This document shows positions 9,201-16,929 of a stretch of DNA of 64,000 bases, piece after piece. The translations under genes were made by a program, and so were the position numbers. Position 1 is the stretch's first letter, and every line of letters begins with the position of its first letter. Where the stretch lies: contig NZ_NJIX01000008.1 in assembly GCF_002209485.1 (NCBI RefSeq), positions 1-64,000 of the forward strand, given 5' to 3'. The notes under the pieces were generated by a model. The model was not told the origin of the DNA. It was given only the letters and a program-made list of their open reading frames with translations, and did not search any database. The DNA comes from Achromobacter sp. HZ34. GTDB lineage: Bacteria; Pseudomonadota; Gammaproteobacteria; Burkholderiales; Burkholderiaceae_B.

Positions 9201-9718
9201 TCGGCACCGCCAAGGCCAGATACAAGGCTGGCACCGCGCAGATCTTCGGTGAGGCCGGCCTGCCGTTCTCCATGCCGTTCTCTTTCGGCGATGCGACAGT
9301 CGAACCCTATGTCGGCGCGGCCTGCGACCGGGCGCGGACCCAGGGCTTCAAGGAGTCCGGGGCGGACGCGGCGAGCCTGAGCGGCAAGCGCTCCACACAG
9401 GGCAACATCAGCAGCAGCCTGGGCGTGCGTGCGAATTATGCCTGGGACCTGGGGCGGCGCGGCAGGGTGAGCGTCCATGCGCAACTGGGCTGGCTGCACG
9501 CCTACGGCAATATCACACCCGCCACACGGATGCGCCTGACGGACTCGGCCGCCTTCACCACGCAAGGCTTGCCACGCAACCGCGACGCCTTGCTGGTGAG
9601 CGCCGCCACCACATGGAATTTCAGCCGCAGGGGGGCGATCGACCTGGCTTATGGCGGCGCTTTTGGCGGCCGTGCCAGGGACCATACCGTGCGGGCAACG
9701 GCAGGCTGGCGCTTCTAG
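6278..9718 (+). CDS. Subtilisin-like autotransporter protease (SphB family), copy 1
   Basis: Encodes a 1146-residue type Va secreted protease. Order seen: a long signal region ending AYA before EGDDWNLD; an S8 peptidase domain with triad Asp79 (GIIDTGL), His117 (ETHGSMVA) and Ser413 (GTSGAAPHVAG); beta-strand repeats (NTYSGATVVAGGTLHVSG); and a C-terminal beta-barrel beginning near WGEYLNSRG and ending in Phe (GWRF). SphB1 of Bordetella matures filamentous haemagglutinin, so a surface-protein maturation role is inferred. The frame extends to a TTG at 6254 inside a dyad; the ATG at 6278 is preferred despite a weak ribosome site. LGHACC at the signal end is not a standard lipobox. Three low-complexity repeat inserts are absent from copy 2. 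Confidence 0.9.
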   Translation: MTPHRNTPPSRSTALALPWRKAQRNHFRLLPHVGAVILGHACCPMAYAEGDDWNLDRVQVHEAHRRGKTGAGARIGIIDTGLFANDPAFTGRIDPRSANFGDGDAGAYQAVDRQETHGSMVAAIAAAGGRNGDVRGVAPGAAILHLRALEVGGEDRGWEGPTARAIRHAADVGAHVINGSYGPLSISEKYLVDLSTGQRIANKNYFEQSGQYLFLNPVTGRPDEDDFAAIDHAAAKDVLMVFSAGNEYGDQPRASRHPTGNALLPLIARANHGSGVYRFIDLDEYAVNGIDMEDVQRESDMALMDGADPRLARVDYAHLKRTIIAVVATDRDNHIASYSNRCGDAWQWCIAAPGGDVEPGPEDTKEIAAAGDKGGGDTAYIDARNGGKGKTGPLGFRTVGPNGRRLVQAVGTSGAAPHVAGAAAIVRAEFPFLTAGQAQEVILTTADNRGHLGDRGIYGHGLLDVDRASRGPGEFGAEGYDRLFDLDTKGDDGTFSNDIKGTGGLVKRGAGRLALSGANTYSGATVVAGGTLHVSGSIAASDVSVQRGAWLTGTGVVGNTVSNGIVAPGGSVAPGESVAPDGSVTPEGSGAPNDGGAPDASGARRAGVGGRGVASATTRAATGASLSVAGHFIQLPQGVIRSTVAGDGTLARLVVAGKAEIRGGTLQVAGITTAALGKPLTLIDARQGVTGNFERVQSDSLFASLTSFAQGRRLQVAVGLDPRGFGIVARNANQRSVGKAVDPLPASNPVFERLFNTYDANAARGSLIRLAGDIHPSVTGMLAEQQAQTRATLLGQARSAGDGTRGMAGAAGTVNTVRTVMTVSTPGMPGTPGMPGTAGTAGANGKNGDVRVWGEYLNSRGNLSSDGNASGLRRRSDGVIFGADTAVSANSVSMSNSASSANSDSSASLAPTRLGGAVSFGSTTAHTRGLGAGQKADISSVSLSGYGSTQAGAVHLRYGASLGSSEVKTRRHTGFGTAKARYKAGTAQIFGEAGLPFSMPFSFGDATVEPYVGAACDRARTQGFKESGADAASLSGKRSTQGNISSSLGVRANYAWDLGRRGRVSVHAQLGWLHAYGNITPATRMRLTDSAAFTTQGLPRNRDALLVSAATTWNFSRRGAIDLAYGGAFGGRARDHTVRATAGWRF
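7982..8089 (+). repeat. Six degenerate 18-bp coding repeats in autotransporter 1
   Basis: Six in-frame 18-base units encode GGSVAP, GESVAP, DGSVTP, EGSGAP, NDGGAP and DASGAR. The first three units are closest at DNA level. They form a Pro/Gly-rich linker in the passenger stalk that is missing from the neighbouring copy, indicating expansion after duplication. Confidence 0.75.
8714..8827 (+). repeat. 9-bp tandem repeat encoding TVx and collagen-like Gly-X-Y
   Basis: From 8714 to 8803 ten 9-base units encode TVN, TVR, TVM, TVS, TPG, MPG, TPG, MPG, TAG and TAG. Read in the Gly-X-Y register from 8756 to 8827, eight triplets occur: GMP, GTP, GMP, GTA, GTA, GAN, GKN, GDV. It lies just before the barrel domain. 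Copy 2 has only a short Gly/Ala/Ser linker at the equivalent place. Confidence 0.75.
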
Positions 9719-10025
9719 GCGATAAGCGATGCCCGGGCATGCCGCGCCGAGGCTGGTAGCTGTGGCCCGGAGAACTCGGGACCTTGGGCCTGCCTGGCCG
9801 GCCTGGCCCGGCGCTGGGGCTGGCCTGCGGCTGCGGCTGCGGCTGGGTAGCTTCTATCGATTCATCAGAAAAAACCTCTGCTTTTCAGCCACTTAAGAGT
9901 CCATACAGTTCCTGTAGTCGAGATTTTTCTACTATTGACTATGACTGTTCAATAGTCCAATTCAATCACCATTTATCGATGCCCAGACGCATCCATGAAC
10001 CGATTGAATCGAGAAGAGAACTGTC
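9719..10025. other. Intergenic region between the two autotransporter genes
   Basis: Has no gene. The left half is very GC-rich, with a simple ggctgcggctgc run near 9830-9845. The right half (about 9850-9990) is sharply AT-richer and is where a promoter would be expected. TTGACT at 9935-9940 is a possible -35. A dyad sits at 9931-9956. No strong Rho-independent terminator is visible after the upstream gene, so read-through is possible. Confidence 0.6.
9931..9956. promoter_or_regulatory. Dyad upstream of second autotransporter (8-N10-8)
   Basis: The arms actattga (9931-9938) and tcaatagt (9949-9956) are perfect reverse complements with 10 bases between. The site overlaps a TTGACT (-35-like) at 9935-9940 and lies about 70 bases before the start codon, a position fitting a transcriptional regulator operator. 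Confidence 0.45.
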
Positions 10026-13000
10026 ATGACGCAGACCCAAGCAAATTCCCCCCGAACCGTCGCCGCTGCGCCGTCCACGCGCTTCAACCTGCTTCCCAAG
10101 CTGAGCGTCCTGATGCTCGCGCAAGCCTTCACCCCTCTGGCCTTTGCCGCGGACACCGACTGGAACCTCGACCGCGTCCGTGCCAATGAAGCCTTTCGCC
10201 AGGGCAAGACCGGCGCCGGCTCCGTGATCGGCATCCTGGATGATGGCCTGTTCGACGATCCGGCTTTCGCCGGACGTATCGATCCCCGCTCGGCCAACTT
10301 CGGCCTTGGCGGCGCGGGCGCCTTTCGACCGACCGACCGCGAAAGTTTTCACGGCACCATGGTGGCCGGCATCGCAGCCGCCAATGGGCGCAACGGCGAT
10401 GTGCGCGGTGTCGCGCCCGGCGCGACCATCCTGGTCGCGCGTGGCATCGGCGTGGAGAACGACAGAGCCGACGATGACAGCGACGACGCCAGCGCGGACG
10501 GCACCGAAAACGCCAGATCCCGTGCGATCCGCTACCTGGCCGACGCTGGCGCCAAGGTCATCAACGGCAGCTTCGGCCCACCCACCTTTTCCGAAAAAAA
10601 GGAGCTGGACGACACCCCCAACACGAACCACATCGAGCAGTCCGGCCACTACATCGCCTTCAATCCTGTAAAGGGCCAGCTTGACTTCGGCGATATTGCC
10701 GCCATCGGATACGCGGCATCGAAAGACGTTCTGATGGTCTTCGCCGCCGGCAACGAATACACGGACCAACCTGTTGCCGCGCGCAATCCTTCCGGCAATG
10801 CGCTGATCCCCCTTATTTCACCGGCCAATCACGGCAGCGGCGCCTACCTGTTCGTCGACGGCACCTCGACCAAAGAACGCGAGGACGTCAGGAGCGAGGC
10901 CGATATTCCCTTCATCCAACGCGCCGAGCCGCGCCTGGCCAGCATCGACTATTCGCATCTCAAGCGCAACATCATCGCCGTGGTCGCCACCGATCGCGAC
11001 AACCAGATAGCCAGCTACAGCAACCGTTGCGGCGACGCGTGGCAATGGTGCATCGCCGCGCCCGGCGGCGAAGACACGCCCACCCCGGAAGACCAGGAAA
11101 AACCCGAGACGGCCAGCGGCGAAGGCAAGAACACGTCGTCCGATCCGCTCGGCTTTCGCAAGATCTGGCGTGACGGCGAACGCACGGTCGAACACTTTGC
11201 GGGTACTTCCGGTGCCACCCCGCACGTGGCAGGCGCGGCCGCCATCGTCCGTAGCGAATTCCCCTTCCTGACCGCCGCGCAGACCCAGGAGGTGATACTC
11301 ACCACCGCCAACAACTCGGGGCATCTGAACGACCGCCGTATCTATGGCCGCGGCCTGCTGGACGTCGAACGTGCGTCGCGTGGCCCCGGTGAATTCGGCG
11401 CGGAAGGCTTCGACAAGGTTTTCGACATCGACACCAAGGGCTTGAGCGGTACTTTCTCCAACGACATCCGCGGCGATGGCGGCCTGACCAAGCGCGGCGC
11501 CGGCACCCTGGAGCTGACCGGCACCAATACGTTCAGCGGGGCCACCACCGTTGCCGGCGGCACCCTGCAAGTGAGCGGATCGACGCTGCGCTCCAACACC
11601 AAGGTGCAGGCAGGCGGCACGCTGACCGGCTCGGGCGCGGTCGGCAATCTCGTGTCCAGCGGTGTGGTGGCGCCGGGCGGACCGGCCGGCAAGACCTTGA
11701 CCGTGGGGGGCAACTTCACCCAGCTGCCGCAGGGCGTTATCCGTTCCACCCTGGCCAGCGATGGCACGCTCGATCGCCTGCTGGTCGCCGGTAAGGCCGA
11801 CCTGCAGGGCGGCACCTTGCAAGTGAACGGCGTCAACGCGTCGCTGCTGGGCAAGCAATTCGCGTTGATCGACGCCAAGGAAGGCGTGACCGGCAACTTC
11901 GATCGGGTGCAGGGCGACGAAGCGACGTTGTTCTCGTCGATCAACACCGCCGTCCGAGGCCAGAACCTGGTGGTCAGCGTGGAGCGCAACAAGGGTGGCT
12001 TCGGCGCCGTGGCGCAGAACGCCAACCAACGCGCCGTGGGCAAGGCCGTCGATTCCTTGCACGTGAGCAACCCCGTGTTCGAGCGTCTGTTCAACACCAA
12101 CGACGCCAACGCGGCGCGCAACAGCCTGACCCGCCTGGCCGGTGATATCCACCCCAGTGTCACCGGCATGCTGGCCGAGCAGCAGGCGCAAACCCGCGAA
12201 ACGCTGCTGGGCCAGGCGCGCGCGGGCAAGAACGGCGGGGGCGCCGCGTCCGGCGCATCCGGCAGCGGCGTCCGGATCTGGGGCGAATACCTGAACAGCC
12301 GCGGCACGCTGGCCAGTGACGGTAACGCGTCGGGTCTGCGCCGCAGCGGCAGCGGCCTGATCTTCGGCGCCGACACCGCGGTCTCGGCCAACACCCGTCT
12401 GGGCGGCGCGCTGTCGTTTGGCAGCACCACCGTCAACACCCAGGGGCTCGGCGCCGGACAGAGAGCCGACATCAGCAGCTTCTCCCTGTCGGGCTACGGC
12501 TCGACCCAGGCGGGCGCGGTCAACCTGCGCTACGGCGCCTCGCTGGGCAGCGCCGACGTCAAGACCCGTCGCAACACCGAATTCGGTACCGCCAAGGCCA
12601 AATACAGGGCCGGCACGGCGCAGATCTTCGGTGAAGCGGGCCTGCCGTTCGCCTTCGGCGATGCCACGGTGGAGCCCTATGTCGGCCTGGCCTACGACCG
12701 CGCGCTGACCAGGGACTTCAAGGAATCAGGCGCCGGCGCGGCCAATCTCATCGGCAAGGAGTCCACCCAGGGCAACCTCAGCAGCACCCTGGGTGTGCGG
12801 GCGCAGAACACCTGGGACCTGGGCTCCAACGGCAAGATAGGGGCACATGCCCAAGTGGCCTGGCAACATGCCTACGGCAACCTCACGCCGTCGACCCGGA
12901 TGAATCTGGAGCGGTCGGTGACGTTCAACACCCAGGGCCTGCCGCGCAACCGCGACGCGCTGCTGGTGGGCGTGGGCTCGACGTGGGACTTCAGCCGCAA

Positions 13001-13088
13001 CGGGTCCGTCAACCTGGGCTACGCCGGCACCTTCGGCGATCGCGCCAAGGACCACGGCGTCAGAGCGAACTTCACGTGGCGGTTCTGA
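10026..13088 (+). CDS. Subtilisin-like autotransporter protease (SphB family), copy 2
   Basis: Encodes 1020 residues and is a paralogue of the gene immediately upstream, co-linear along its whole length. A signal peptide (LSVLMLAQAFTPLAFA) is cleaved after about residue 41. The S8 triad is Asp72 (GILDDGL, where the usual DTG/DSG is DDG), His109 (SFHGTMVAG) and Ser395 (GTSGATPHVAG). The passenger ends with strand repeats (NTFSGATTVAGGTLQVSG) and Gly/Ala linkers, followed by an autotransporter barrel ending TWRF. The ATG at 10026 gives a normal signal peptide, so it is taken as the start. The protein is expected on or released from the outer membrane. A target such as an adhesin is inference only. 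Confidence 0.92.
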   Translation: MTQTQANSPRTVAAAPSTRFNLLPKLSVLMLAQAFTPLAFAADTDWNLDRVRANEAFRQGKTGAGSVIGILDDGLFDDPAFAGRIDPRSANFGLGGAGAFRPTDRESFHGTMVAGIAAANGRNGDVRGVAPGATILVARGIGVENDRADDDSDDASADGTENARSRAIRYLADAGAKVINGSFGPPTFSEKKELDDTPNTNHIEQSGHYIAFNPVKGQLDFGDIAAIGYAASKDVLMVFAAGNEYTDQPVAARNPSGNALIPLISPANHGSGAYLFVDGTSTKEREDVRSEADIPFIQRAEPRLASIDYSHLKRNIIAVVATDRDNQIASYSNRCGDAWQWCIAAPGGEDTPTPEDQEKPETASGEGKNTSSDPLGFRKIWRDGERTVEHFAGTSGATPHVAGAAAIVRSEFPFLTAAQTQEVILTTANNSGHLNDRRIYGRGLLDVERASRGPGEFGAEGFDKVFDIDTKGLSGTFSNDIRGDGGLTKRGAGTLELTGTNTFSGATTVAGGTLQVSGSTLRSNTKVQAGGTLTGSGAVGNLVSSGVVAPGGPAGKTLTVGGNFTQLPQGVIRSTLASDGTLDRLLVAGKADLQGGTLQVNGVNASLLGKQFALIDAKEGVTGNFDRVQGDEATLFSSINTAVRGQNLVVSVERNKGGFGAVAQNANQRAVGKAVDSLHVSNPVFERLFNTNDANAARNSLTRLAGDIHPSVTGMLAEQQAQTRETLLGQARAGKNGGGAASGASGSGVRIWGEYLNSRGTLASDGNASGLRRSGSGLIFGADTAVSANTRLGGALSFGSTTVNTQGLGAGQRADISSFSLSGYGSTQAGAVNLRYGASLGSADVKTRRNTEFGTAKAKYRAGTAQIFGEAGLPFAFGDATVEPYVGLAYDRALTRDFKESGAGAANLIGKESTQGNLSSTLGVRAQNTWDLGSNGKIGAHAQVAWQHAYGNLTPSTRMNLERSVTFNTQGLPRNRDALLVGVGSTWDFSRNGSVNLGYAGTFGDRAKDHGVRANFTWRF

Positions 13089-13169
13089 GGGGCGTGGCAG
13101 GCCGGTGGCCGCGGTAAGCGAAACCAGCAAGCAACGCGGCATGGGTGGCCGCGGCTGACCCGGCACGAG

Positions 13170-13200
13170 CGCCGGCGTCCTTCAAGGGCGCCGGCGTTTG
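13170..13200 (+). terminator. Possible terminator after autotransporter 2
   Basis: The arms cgccggcg at 13170-13177 and 13189-13196 form an 8-bp GC stem with an 11-base loop, followed by tttgtctt. The hairpin overlaps the last codons of the convergent deacetylase gene. The tail is short, so efficiency is uncertain. Confidence 0.45.
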
Positions 13201-13907
13201 TCTTCGTAGGACGTCAACGTCTTGCGCAGGAAGCTGAACAGGCTGGTGCCGCCAGCGACCAATACGCGCTTCAATTCATAGGGATCGTCGCCGGCATGCA
13301 CCAGGCCGCGCCGCGTCACGGTGGCGTTGTCGTAGCCGGCCGCGCGCGCCATGCGGCAATGGTCCGGCGTGTACTCGCCGTAGGGATAGCAGAAGGCAGA
13401 GACCGCCTGGCCCAGGGCCGCTTCCAGTTCGCGGCGAGACTCGGCGATCTGGCACATGGCGTCTTCCGGCGTCAGTTGCGGCAGGTGGACGTGATCCAGC
13501 GTGTGCGATCCCACTTCCATGCCGGCCGCTGCCCATTCGCGCATTTCCTGCACGGACATCAAGGGCGATGGCGGCACGCCTTTCCCTGCATCCCACACAT
13601 TGGACCCGTCGAACTGGCGCGCGACGAAGTAATTGGTGGCCGTGTAGTCCAGTTCACGCAGGATGGGCAAGGCGTGGCGATGCACGTTGCGATAGCCGTC
13701 ATCGAAGGTGATACCGATCACCTTGCCCTGGCGTTCGCCGCGCACATAAGGCATCAGGTCGCGCATCGACAAGCCGCGATAGCCGAAGCGGCGCAACCAG
13801 GCCATCTGGCGCCGAAAGCGCGCCGGATGCACGGTCAGGCCGCGATACGGCGATCCCGCCGGCGGCATCGGGCCGATCTGGTGATACATGAGGATGGGAA
13901 TCGGCAT
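13182..13907 (-). CDS. Polysaccharide deacetylase family protein (distal)
   Basis: Encodes 241 residues of the NodB-type carbohydrate esterase 4 fold. The motifs PIPILMYHQIG, GITFDDGY (catalytic Asp pair), GSHTLDHVHLPQL (zinc His-His) and FCYPYGEY are present. No signal peptide is seen, so a cytoplasmic site on an LPS intermediate fits better than cell-wall chitin or peptidoglycan. The frame starts at 13949, but the Met at 13907 directly precedes the conserved PIPILMYH motif and is chosen; the ribosome site is weak at each option. It is the last gene of the dnaE-LPS cluster, about 80 bases after the GT4 gene. Substrate inferred as an N-acetyl sugar of the LPS core. Confidence 0.85.
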   Translation of the reverse strand: MPIPILMYHQIGPMPPAGSPYRGLTVHPARFRRQMAWLRRFGYRGLSMRDLMPYVRGERQGKVIGITFDDGYRNVHRHALPILRELDYTATNYFVARQFDGSNVWDAGKGVPPSPLMSVQEMREWAAAGMEVGSHTLDHVHLPQLTPEDAMCQIAESRRELEAALGQAVSAFCYPYGEYTPDHCRMARAAGYDNATVTRRGLVHAGDDPYELKRVLVAGGTSLFSFLRKTLTSYEDKRRRP

Positions 13908-13988
13908 GGAATCAGCGCCTGTTGATGTCATGGAGCCCGCGCTTGCCAATGACGAGCCGGCGGATCGGCAAATGATAGTGTCGGCCGG

Positions 13989-15110
13989 TTATCGCGAAGG
14001 ACTTCCGGCCAGCGCTGCCTGGTACACCTCCAGCGTGCTGGCGACGAAAGGCGCCAGGCTGAATTCGCGCGCGCTGCGTTCGCGCGCGGCGCTACCCATG
14101 GTGGCGACACACGCGGGGTCATCCAGGATGCCGCGCAGCACGCGGGCGATGGCCTCGGGCGCGCGCACCGGCACGATCCAGCCGTCGACGCCGTCGATGA
14201 CGTTTTCGGGCAGGCCGCCCGCATTGGTCACCAAGGCCGGCAAGCCCAGGGCCATCACTTCACGACAGGCGAAGGACAAGGCTTCGCGGTAGGACAGCAC
14301 GAAGCCGACATCGCAGGCGGCCAGCGCCGGCCTGACGTCGTCCAGCAGGCCGGGAAAAATCACCAGGTCCTGCACGCCCAGTTCGCGCACACGCGCCATC
14401 TTGACGTCGTTGGGCGGATCGCCCGCCACCAGCACGCGGAAGCGTTCGCGCTGTGCCGGCGCCAGGGCCGCCAGGGCCGCCATCAGGTCCAGCCAGCCCT
14501 TGTCATAATCGGTACCGCCGGCACTGCCCAGCAGGATCTTGCCGCGCCAGGCCGGGCCGAAGTAACGCTCGCGCAGGGACTCGTGCAGTGATGCCGACGG
14601 CGGCGCGAAGTAGTCGGTATCGATGCCGTGCCGAATGGTGGTGATGGGCAAGGCGCGATACGGCGACTGGCGCAGCAGCCCGGCCACGTAGTCGCTGACG
14701 GCGATCACGCGGTCGGTGGCGTAGCGCGCGCGCAAGCGATGGCCCAGCGTGTCCAGCGGCAGGTCGTTGTGCTTGGTGAATACGATGCGCGGGCGCTTCA
14801 TGCCCAACGCCGCCAGCATGATGTGCCGGTGATCGGATGAGCCGTTCACATGCACGACGTCGTAACGCTCGGCCGCCATCAACCGGCGCAGTGCCGCGCG
14901 TTCCGCGAAAAAGCCCGCGGCGCGCGTGCTGAAGCGGGCATCCACCACCTTGACGCCGGGGATGGCGCCCGCGTAGCGATACAGGCGGCTGGTGCCAGGC
15001 GTCGCCACGGTGATGTCATGCGCCGGCGCCAGGCCACGCACCAGGTTGAGTATGTAGGTGACGTGCCCGCCGCCATTGCGCGGGTGGAAATTTGTATAAA
15101 GGATCTTCAT
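13989..15110 (-). CDS. Glycosyltransferase family 4 (GT-B), distal
   Basis: Encodes 373 residues. The N-terminal acceptor half begins MKILYTNFHPRNGGGHVTYI. The donor half has KILLGSAGGTDYDKGWLDL, VIFPGLLDDVRPALAACDVGFVLSYREALSFACREVMALGLP (the E-x7-E type region) and VTNAGGLPENVIDG. The start codon overlaps the TGA of the upstream GT2 gene (ATGA at 15107-15110), so the start is firm. GT4 enzymes transfer sugar from nucleotide-sugar donors. Here the context suggests LPS core or terminal oligosaccharide assembly at the inner face of the inner membrane. The sugar cannot be read from sequence. Confidence 0.88.
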   Translation of the reverse strand: MKILYTNFHPRNGGGHVTYILNLVRGLAPAHDITVATPGTSRLYRYAGAIPGVKVVDARFSTRAAGFFAERAALRRLMAAERYDVVHVNGSSDHRHIMLAALGMKRPRIVFTKHNDLPLDTLGHRLRARYATDRVIAVSDYVAGLLRQSPYRALPITTIRHGIDTDYFAPPSASLHESLRERYFGPAWRGKILLGSAGGTDYDKGWLDLMAALAALAPAQRERFRVLVAGDPPNDVKMARVRELGVQDLVIFPGLLDDVRPALAACDVGFVLSYREALSFACREVMALGLPALVTNAGGLPENVIDGVDGWIVPVRAPEAIARVLRGILDDPACVATMGSAARERSAREFSLAPFVASTLEVYQAALAGSPSR

Positions 15111-15964
15111 GGTCGCGTGTGTGACCCGGCATCGCCGCGGCGTTCCGCGGCGTCCTGCAGGCGCTTGTCCTCATCACCCATGAACATCAGCTTGGCATAA
15201 CGGGAAAAGCTGCCGGCCGCGGCCGTCACGGCCAGCACCACGCCCTGGCGCCCATCGAGGAAACCGCGCCGGATCAGGTAGATGCGGATGAAGGTCCAGA
15301 ACCCATGGCCCAGCGCGCTGAAGATCGACGCCCGCTTGCCGCGCGCGTACATCATCGTGGCGGCGTCGGAGGAATAGCGATTGCTCTTGGCGATCAGCGC
15401 GTCCAGGTCGGGATAGGAGTAGTGGATGAAATGGGCCTGCAAGCGCCCAGCTCGCCACGTCCCCACGGGCACCACTTTCTCGTGGACGGCGGCATCGGTA
15501 AAACGCCCCATGCCGCGGCGGAACAGCCGCAGCACCGGGTCCGGCCACCAGCCGCTGTGGCGGATGAAACGGCCACAGAATTCGGACAGGCGCGGGATTT
15601 CATAGGCGTCCTTGGCATCCGTGTCGCGGGACACGCCGGGAGCGGCTCCAGGACCTTTGCCGGCGTCTATCCCGATCTTGCGGCAAATCTCCGCCGCCAA
15701 CTCCGGCGTGACACGTTCGTCGGCGTCGATGGACAGCACCCATTCGCCTTGCGCCAGATCCAGCGCGCGGTTCTTCTGGGGGCCGAAACCGGGCCAGTCC
15801 GCGGTCTGCAGCACCGTCGCACCCATCTCGCGCGCCAGTTCCACCGTGTTGTCGGTGCTGCCCGAGTCGACCACGATGAACTCGTCGGCGAACGTCACCG
15901 AATCCAGGCAATCGACGATATTTGCCGCTTCGTTCTTGGTGATCATGATGACCGACAGCTTCAT
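15107..15964 (-). CDS. Glycosyltransferase family 2, WaaE/KdtX-like
   Basis: Encodes 285 residues of the WaaE-type GT2 group, which adds glucose or a similar sugar to inner-core LPS. Motifs: MKLSVIMITKNEAANIVDCLDSV, the nucleotide-binding IVVDSGSTDNT and WVLSIDADERV (DxD). A basic C-terminal region (FIRIYLIRRGFLDGRQGV) probably associates with the membrane. A short Gly/Pro/Ala insert (GKGPGAAPGVS) follows EICRKIG. The frame is open upstream into the deacetylase gene, but the ATG at 15964 overlaps that gene's stop (ATGA) and matches the family start. Its own TGA overlaps the next GT4 start, so the cluster is tightly coupled. Confidence 0.9.
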   Translation of the reverse strand: MKLSVIMITKNEAANIVDCLDSVTFADEFIVVDSGSTDNTVELAREMGATVLQTADWPGFGPQKNRALDLAQGEWVLSIDADERVTPELAAEICRKIGIDAGKGPGAAPGVSRDTDAKDAYEIPRLSEFCGRFIRHSGWWPDPVLRLFRRGMGRFTDAAVHEKVVPVGTWRAGRLQAHFIHYSYPDLDALIAKSNRYSSDAATMMYARGKRASIFSALGHGFWTFIRIYLIRRGFLDGRQGVVLAVTAAAGSFSRYAKLMFMGDEDKRLQDAAERRGDAGSHTRP

Positions 15965-16929
15965 GAACGGCGACCCCGCAGGCGCTTCCTCCAGGATTTC
16001 TTCCAGGACTTCCAGGCGTTGTACTTCGGCCCCCAGAAGGGATGCGCCGCCCACCACAGGCGCTTGGCCAGCCACGCGGCGGGCTGGTTGCGCACGGCGA
16101 AGCGGTAGATGTGCTCGGGCCCGCCGGAGCCAGGCGTGCCGGTAGCGTCGGGGGTGGCAGGCGTGCCGGGCGCCGCATTCGCCACGTTCTGGCCGAAGGG
16201 ATCCGTCGTATAGAAATGCCCGAAGCCCGCCGTCCGGCCTTCCTGCATGTAGTCGCCGTCGAAATAGCCTTGCGGCCAGCACAGATGATCGCTGACCTCG
16301 CCCAGCCGCGCCTGCAAGGTCGCGCGCGAATCCGCCAGCTCCTTGGCGACGTGCGCCCGCTTGGACGCCACGTCCGGACCGCAGACCTGGTCCCAACGCG
16401 TATGGGTATGCGTATGGCTGTGGAACTCGAAGGTCCCCGCCGCGCGCATGGCCTCGATCTCGCTCCAGCGCAGCATGACGTCGTCATGGCGGCCGGCTTC
16501 GATCAGCTTCTTGCTGGCATCGTGGTCCGGCGCGGCCGGCAGGCTGGCCGCGGGCACGCCGTCCAGGCCTTCGTAGGGACGCACCGGGCCCTCGCCGATC
16601 CAGCCGGTAATCACGAACAGCACGGCATGCATGCCGTAGCGTTGCAGCACCGGATGCGCGTAGACCCAGTTATCCAGATAGCCGTCGTCGAAGGTGATCA
16701 GCACCGACTTGTCCGGCACCGGACGTCCCGCCAGATGGCCCGCGAAGCGTTCCGCGGTCAGCGCGGTATAGCCATTGCGCGCCAGCCAGGCGATCTGGCT
16801 TTCGAAATTGGCCGGCGTGGTGTTGATCATGCCGCCGGCCGGCGTGATGTGGTGATACATCAGCACCGGCACGTTATGCGCGGCCTTGATGGGCGCCACG
16901 CTCAGCGGATCCTTGATCACGTCCTTCAT
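15961..16929 (-). CDS. Polysaccharide deacetylase family protein (proximal)
   Basis: Encodes 322 residues with a CE4/NodB domain: VPVLMYHHITPAGG, VLITFDDGYLDNW, FEFHSHTHTHTRWD (zinc ligands) and CWPQGYFDGDY. The C-terminus is extended and basic (KSWKKSWRKRLRGRRS), suggesting peripheral membrane contact; a Pro/Gly/Ala/Thr-rich segment precedes it. No signal peptide. The start at 16929 overlaps the stop of the upstream GT4 gene (ATGA), which decides against the Met at 16950. It probably removes an acetyl or similar N-acyl group from an LPS-core amino sugar; a deacetylase among core glycosyltransferases is known in Bordetella LPS clusters (from memory). Confidence 0.88.
   Translation of the reverse strand: MKDVIKDPLSVAPIKAAHNVPVLMYHHITPAGGMINTTPANFESQIAWLARNGYTALTAERFAGHLAGRPVPDKSVLITFDDGYLDNWVYAHPVLQRYGMHAVLFVITGWIGEGPVRPYEGLDGVPAASLPAAPDHDASKKLIEAGRHDDVMLRWSEIEAMRAAGTFEFHSHTHTHTRWDQVCGPDVASKRAHVAKELADSRATLQARLGEVSDHLCWPQGYFDGDYMQEGRTAGFGHFYTTDPFGQNVANAAPGTPATPDATGTPGSGGPEHIYRFAVRNQPAAWLAKRLWWAAHPFWGPKYNAWKSWKKSWRKRLRGRRS

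Noticed and set aside
15107-16396. Apparent longer protein joining the deacetylase region to the GT2 gene
   Set aside because: The upstream part is out of frame with the deacetylase; the ATGA overlap at 15961-15964 gives the true GT2 start.
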